Assembly: GCA_024695545.1 (NCBI GenBank)
Contig: JAILHZ010000169.1
Span: forward strand, 1-49,491
Direction of reading: 5' to 3'
Length of the DNA: 49,491 nucleotides
Origin: Clostridiales bacterium
GTDB lineage: Bacteria; Bacillota_A; Clostridia; Saccharofermentanales; Saccharofermentanaceae
Part shown: positions 48,323 to 49,491 of the stretch, piece after piece
Numbering within the stretch: the stretch's first letter is position 1
Layout: each line of letters starts with the position of its first letter
Translations under genes and position numbers: made by a program
Notes under the pieces: model-generated
Seen by the model: the letters and a program-made list of their open reading frames with translations, nothing else
Database searches by the model: none
What the model was told of the DNA's origin: nothing

Positions 48323-48398
48323 AAAAGCACTTGGGTAAAGGCGCTTTTCCAAACGGAGCACAGGTGCTTTTCGGGAATGAAAGGGTGCCGGTGCTTTT
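48323..48398 (+). terminator. Stem-loop plus cluster of three octamer copies
   Basis: GGAAAAGCACTT (48321-48332) pairs with AAGGCGCTTTTCC (48338-48350), a probable terminator for the Nudix gene without a U-run. Two further GTGCTTTT copies follow at 48364-48371 and 48391-48398, giving three copies in 76 bases. Confidence 0.55.
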
Positions 48399-48424
48399 CA
48401 AAAATGATAAAGGAAGAAAAAACT

Positions 48425-49491
48425 ATGTCCGATAATAAGGAAGAGATAATAATCACCGAAAACCTCACCAAAGAAGCTGCTGAGGTGAGCGAATCGGTAA
48501 AGTCTGAAGGGAAGAAGAAAAAGAAGTCCGGCCGCCGCCGCATGATCGAGCACCGGCTGAAGTTCGCGGGCATTATTGTCGGTATCATCGCTCTTCTGAC
48601 GATCCTGTTTTTCACATGCGTCGCCAGCTACGATTTCTCCGAGAAAGCCTGGCACGTCAAGTTCGATCCGATCCACGGCTACAAATACACTCTTTATCTT
48701 AAGAATGACTATACTCCGGCGCACATCGTGATCGAGTCCTCCTCGAAGGGTTCCTCCGAAGTGAAAGTTCCGGAATCGATCTGGGGCGTGCGCGTGGACG
48801 AGCTCGGTGACGACGTATTCAAGGATTCCGTCAAGACCGTCCGTATCGGAAGTAACATCAAGACCGTCGGTGAGGGAAACGGCGACAAGACCTTCGTGCT
48901 TCCCGAAAGTTACGGTACCAACGGTTTCTACACCGCGTTCAAAGATAAAGATGCGAGTGGTTTTTACTACAAAGCTCTCGAGGACAAGACGCTGGTGGCG
49001 TTTGCCTACCTCGGCGATGAGGCGTCCTATCAGGTGCCGAAGACCTACGGCGGAATTGCTGTCAGCAAGGCCGTCGAGTACTACGAAAATGATGAGTACA
49101 CCAAGTCATTTGCAGAATTCGAGGTACAGACCTCATCCATGATCCCGTATAACATGGTCCGCGTGCAGCTTCTCGAGAGAGAAGGCATCGATCCGTATGC
49201 CGATTCGATGACCGGTACGACGACCCACGATAAGCTCAGAAGTAAGCTCCTGAGCCTTCCGCAGAACTACAGGTACAAATCCGACGGATATACCCCGGCA
49301 GACGGCGAGACTGCGATCAAGATCGCGCTGGTGCAGAGAGGTAACGGTCTCGGAAAGACCTGCGGAGATGTTATGGCCGAGTATCCTGAGAGAGAATTCG
49401 TCGCTGCGGTAAAGTATCTTTCTGAGAATACTGCCGAGTGCCATACCACCGATGAGCCGGACTTCGACGAATGGCTCATGGACGGCTTCGT
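48425..49491 (+). CDS. Membrane-anchored BspA-like protein, C-terminus cut off
   Basis: 355 codons are visible from ATG 48425 (AAAGGAAG upstream) and the frame is open at the window end. A charged cytoplasmic start with KKKKKSGRRRMIEHR is followed by one membrane helix (FAGIIVGIIALLTILFF, about 48-66), so the rest is outside. VKVPESIWGVRVDELGDDVF and VKTVRIGSNIKTVGEG resemble LRR_5/BspA leucine-rich repeats, which often mediate adhesion; the part beyond residue 150 is not recognised. Function is unknown. Confidence 0.65.
   Translation, partial: MSDNKEEIIITENLTKEAAEVSESVKSEGKKKKKSGRRRMIEHRLKFAGIIVGIIALLTILFFTCVASYDFSEKAWHVKFDPIHGYKYTLYLKNDYTPAHIVIESSSKGSSEVKVPESIWGVRVDELGDDVFKDSVKTVRIGSNIKTVGEGNGDKTFVLPESYGTNGFYTAFKDKDASGFYYKALEDKTLVAFAYLGDEASYQVPKTYGGIAVSKAVEYYENDEYTKSFAEFEVQTSSMIPYNMVRVQLLEREGIDPYADSMTGTTTHDKLRSKLLSLPQNYRYKSDGYTPADGETAIKIALVQRGNGLGKTCGDVMAEYPEREFVAAVKYLSENTAECHTTDEPDFDEWLMDGF

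Larger units (their letters stand above)
1002..48398. repeat. Highly iterated octamer AAAAGCAC (about 39 copies)
   Basis: Copies read as AAAAGCAC on the plus strand start at 1002, 3409, 12051, 13029, 14339, 16765, 22367, 25017, 29147, 31706, 31852, 32186, 38116, 40319, 40816, 43380, 44657, 45692, 45931 and 48323. Copies read as GTGCTTTT start at 8703, 10472, 11303, 14910, 17247, 20905, 21912, 23449, 23482, 26226, 30801, 32604, 33387, 33821, 40521, 45518, 46726, 48364 and 48391. About 1.5 are expected by chance. The next base is T or C in 36 of 39, so the consensus is AAAAGCACY. Counted by eye. Confidence 0.9.

Noticed and set aside
48323..48398. Short CRISPR array
   Set aside because: The repeated unit is only 8-10 bases, occurs on both strands all over the window, and spacers are not of equal length.
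1002..48398. Octamer as Chi, KOPS or codon-usage artefact
   Set aside because: Copies are equal on both strands (20 and 19) and use every reading frame and different amino acids, and they are denser between genes.

Overview
The window looks like chromosomal DNA of a fermentative, gut- or rumen-type member of the Clostridia (Bacillota), probably near Lachnospiraceae or Oscillospiraceae. I infer this from the gene families (hemZ, type II pantothenate kinase, family II pyrophosphatase with CBS domains, Sel1 and DUF3990 genes, GH43 and GH95 enzymes without signal peptides), from GGAGG-type ribosome binding sites, and from frequent extended -10 promoters (TGnTATAAT). Family or genus cannot be fixed from sequence alone. 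There are 38 protein genes (two cut by the window ends) and one tRNA.

Layout. 1-2.5 kb (minus): pyrophosphatase end and an arabinan/xylan-type GH43 enzyme. 2.7-15.7 kb (plus): CmpB-like membrane protein; a signalling operon (diacylglycerol-kinase-like protein, hybrid histidine kinase, GGDEF response regulator); serS; a membrane-anchored unknown; pantothenate kinase; two membrane proteins; hemZ. 15.7-17.2 kb (minus): esterase and its TetR regulator with a palindromic operator. Then tRNA-Pro and a lipoprotein with a Pro/Gln repeat tail. 18.8-23.4 kb (plus): a complete 2-aminoethylphosphonate (AEP) route (PEP mutase, phosphonopyruvate decarboxylase, AEP aminotransferase) preceded by a cytidylyltransferase fused to a winged helix, then a lipoprotein. 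24.7-34.7 kb (minus): three paralogous giant membrane proteins that join a YidC/Oxa1-like domain to an LtaS/EptA-like alkaline-phosphatase-superfamily domain, with a TagB/TagF-like CDP-alcohol phosphotransferase between them. 34.7-38.7 kb (plus): an AT-richer accessory island with a small unknown, a Sel1-repeat protein, a 56-residue zinc ribbon and an HTH-DUF3990 toxin-antitoxin-like pair. 38.7-43.4 kb: GH95 enzyme, sodium/proline symporter, unknown membrane protein. 43.4-47.6 kb (minus): radical SAM protein, GT39-like membrane protein, SDR dehydrogenase. 47.8 kb to end (plus): Nudix hydrolase and a membrane-anchored BspA-like protein.

The two most striking signals are these. (1) The AEP genes and the YidC-phosphotransferase/TagF-like block stand side by side and could form a machine that makes and exports a phosphonate-bearing, teichoic-acid-like surface polymer (inference). 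(2) The octamer AAAAGCAC/GTGCTTTT occurs about 39 times, roughly 25 times more than chance, equally on both strands, in all reading frames, and most densely between genes, where it often forms one arm of a small stem-loop. It behaves like a DNA uptake sequence or another genome-wide recognition site.
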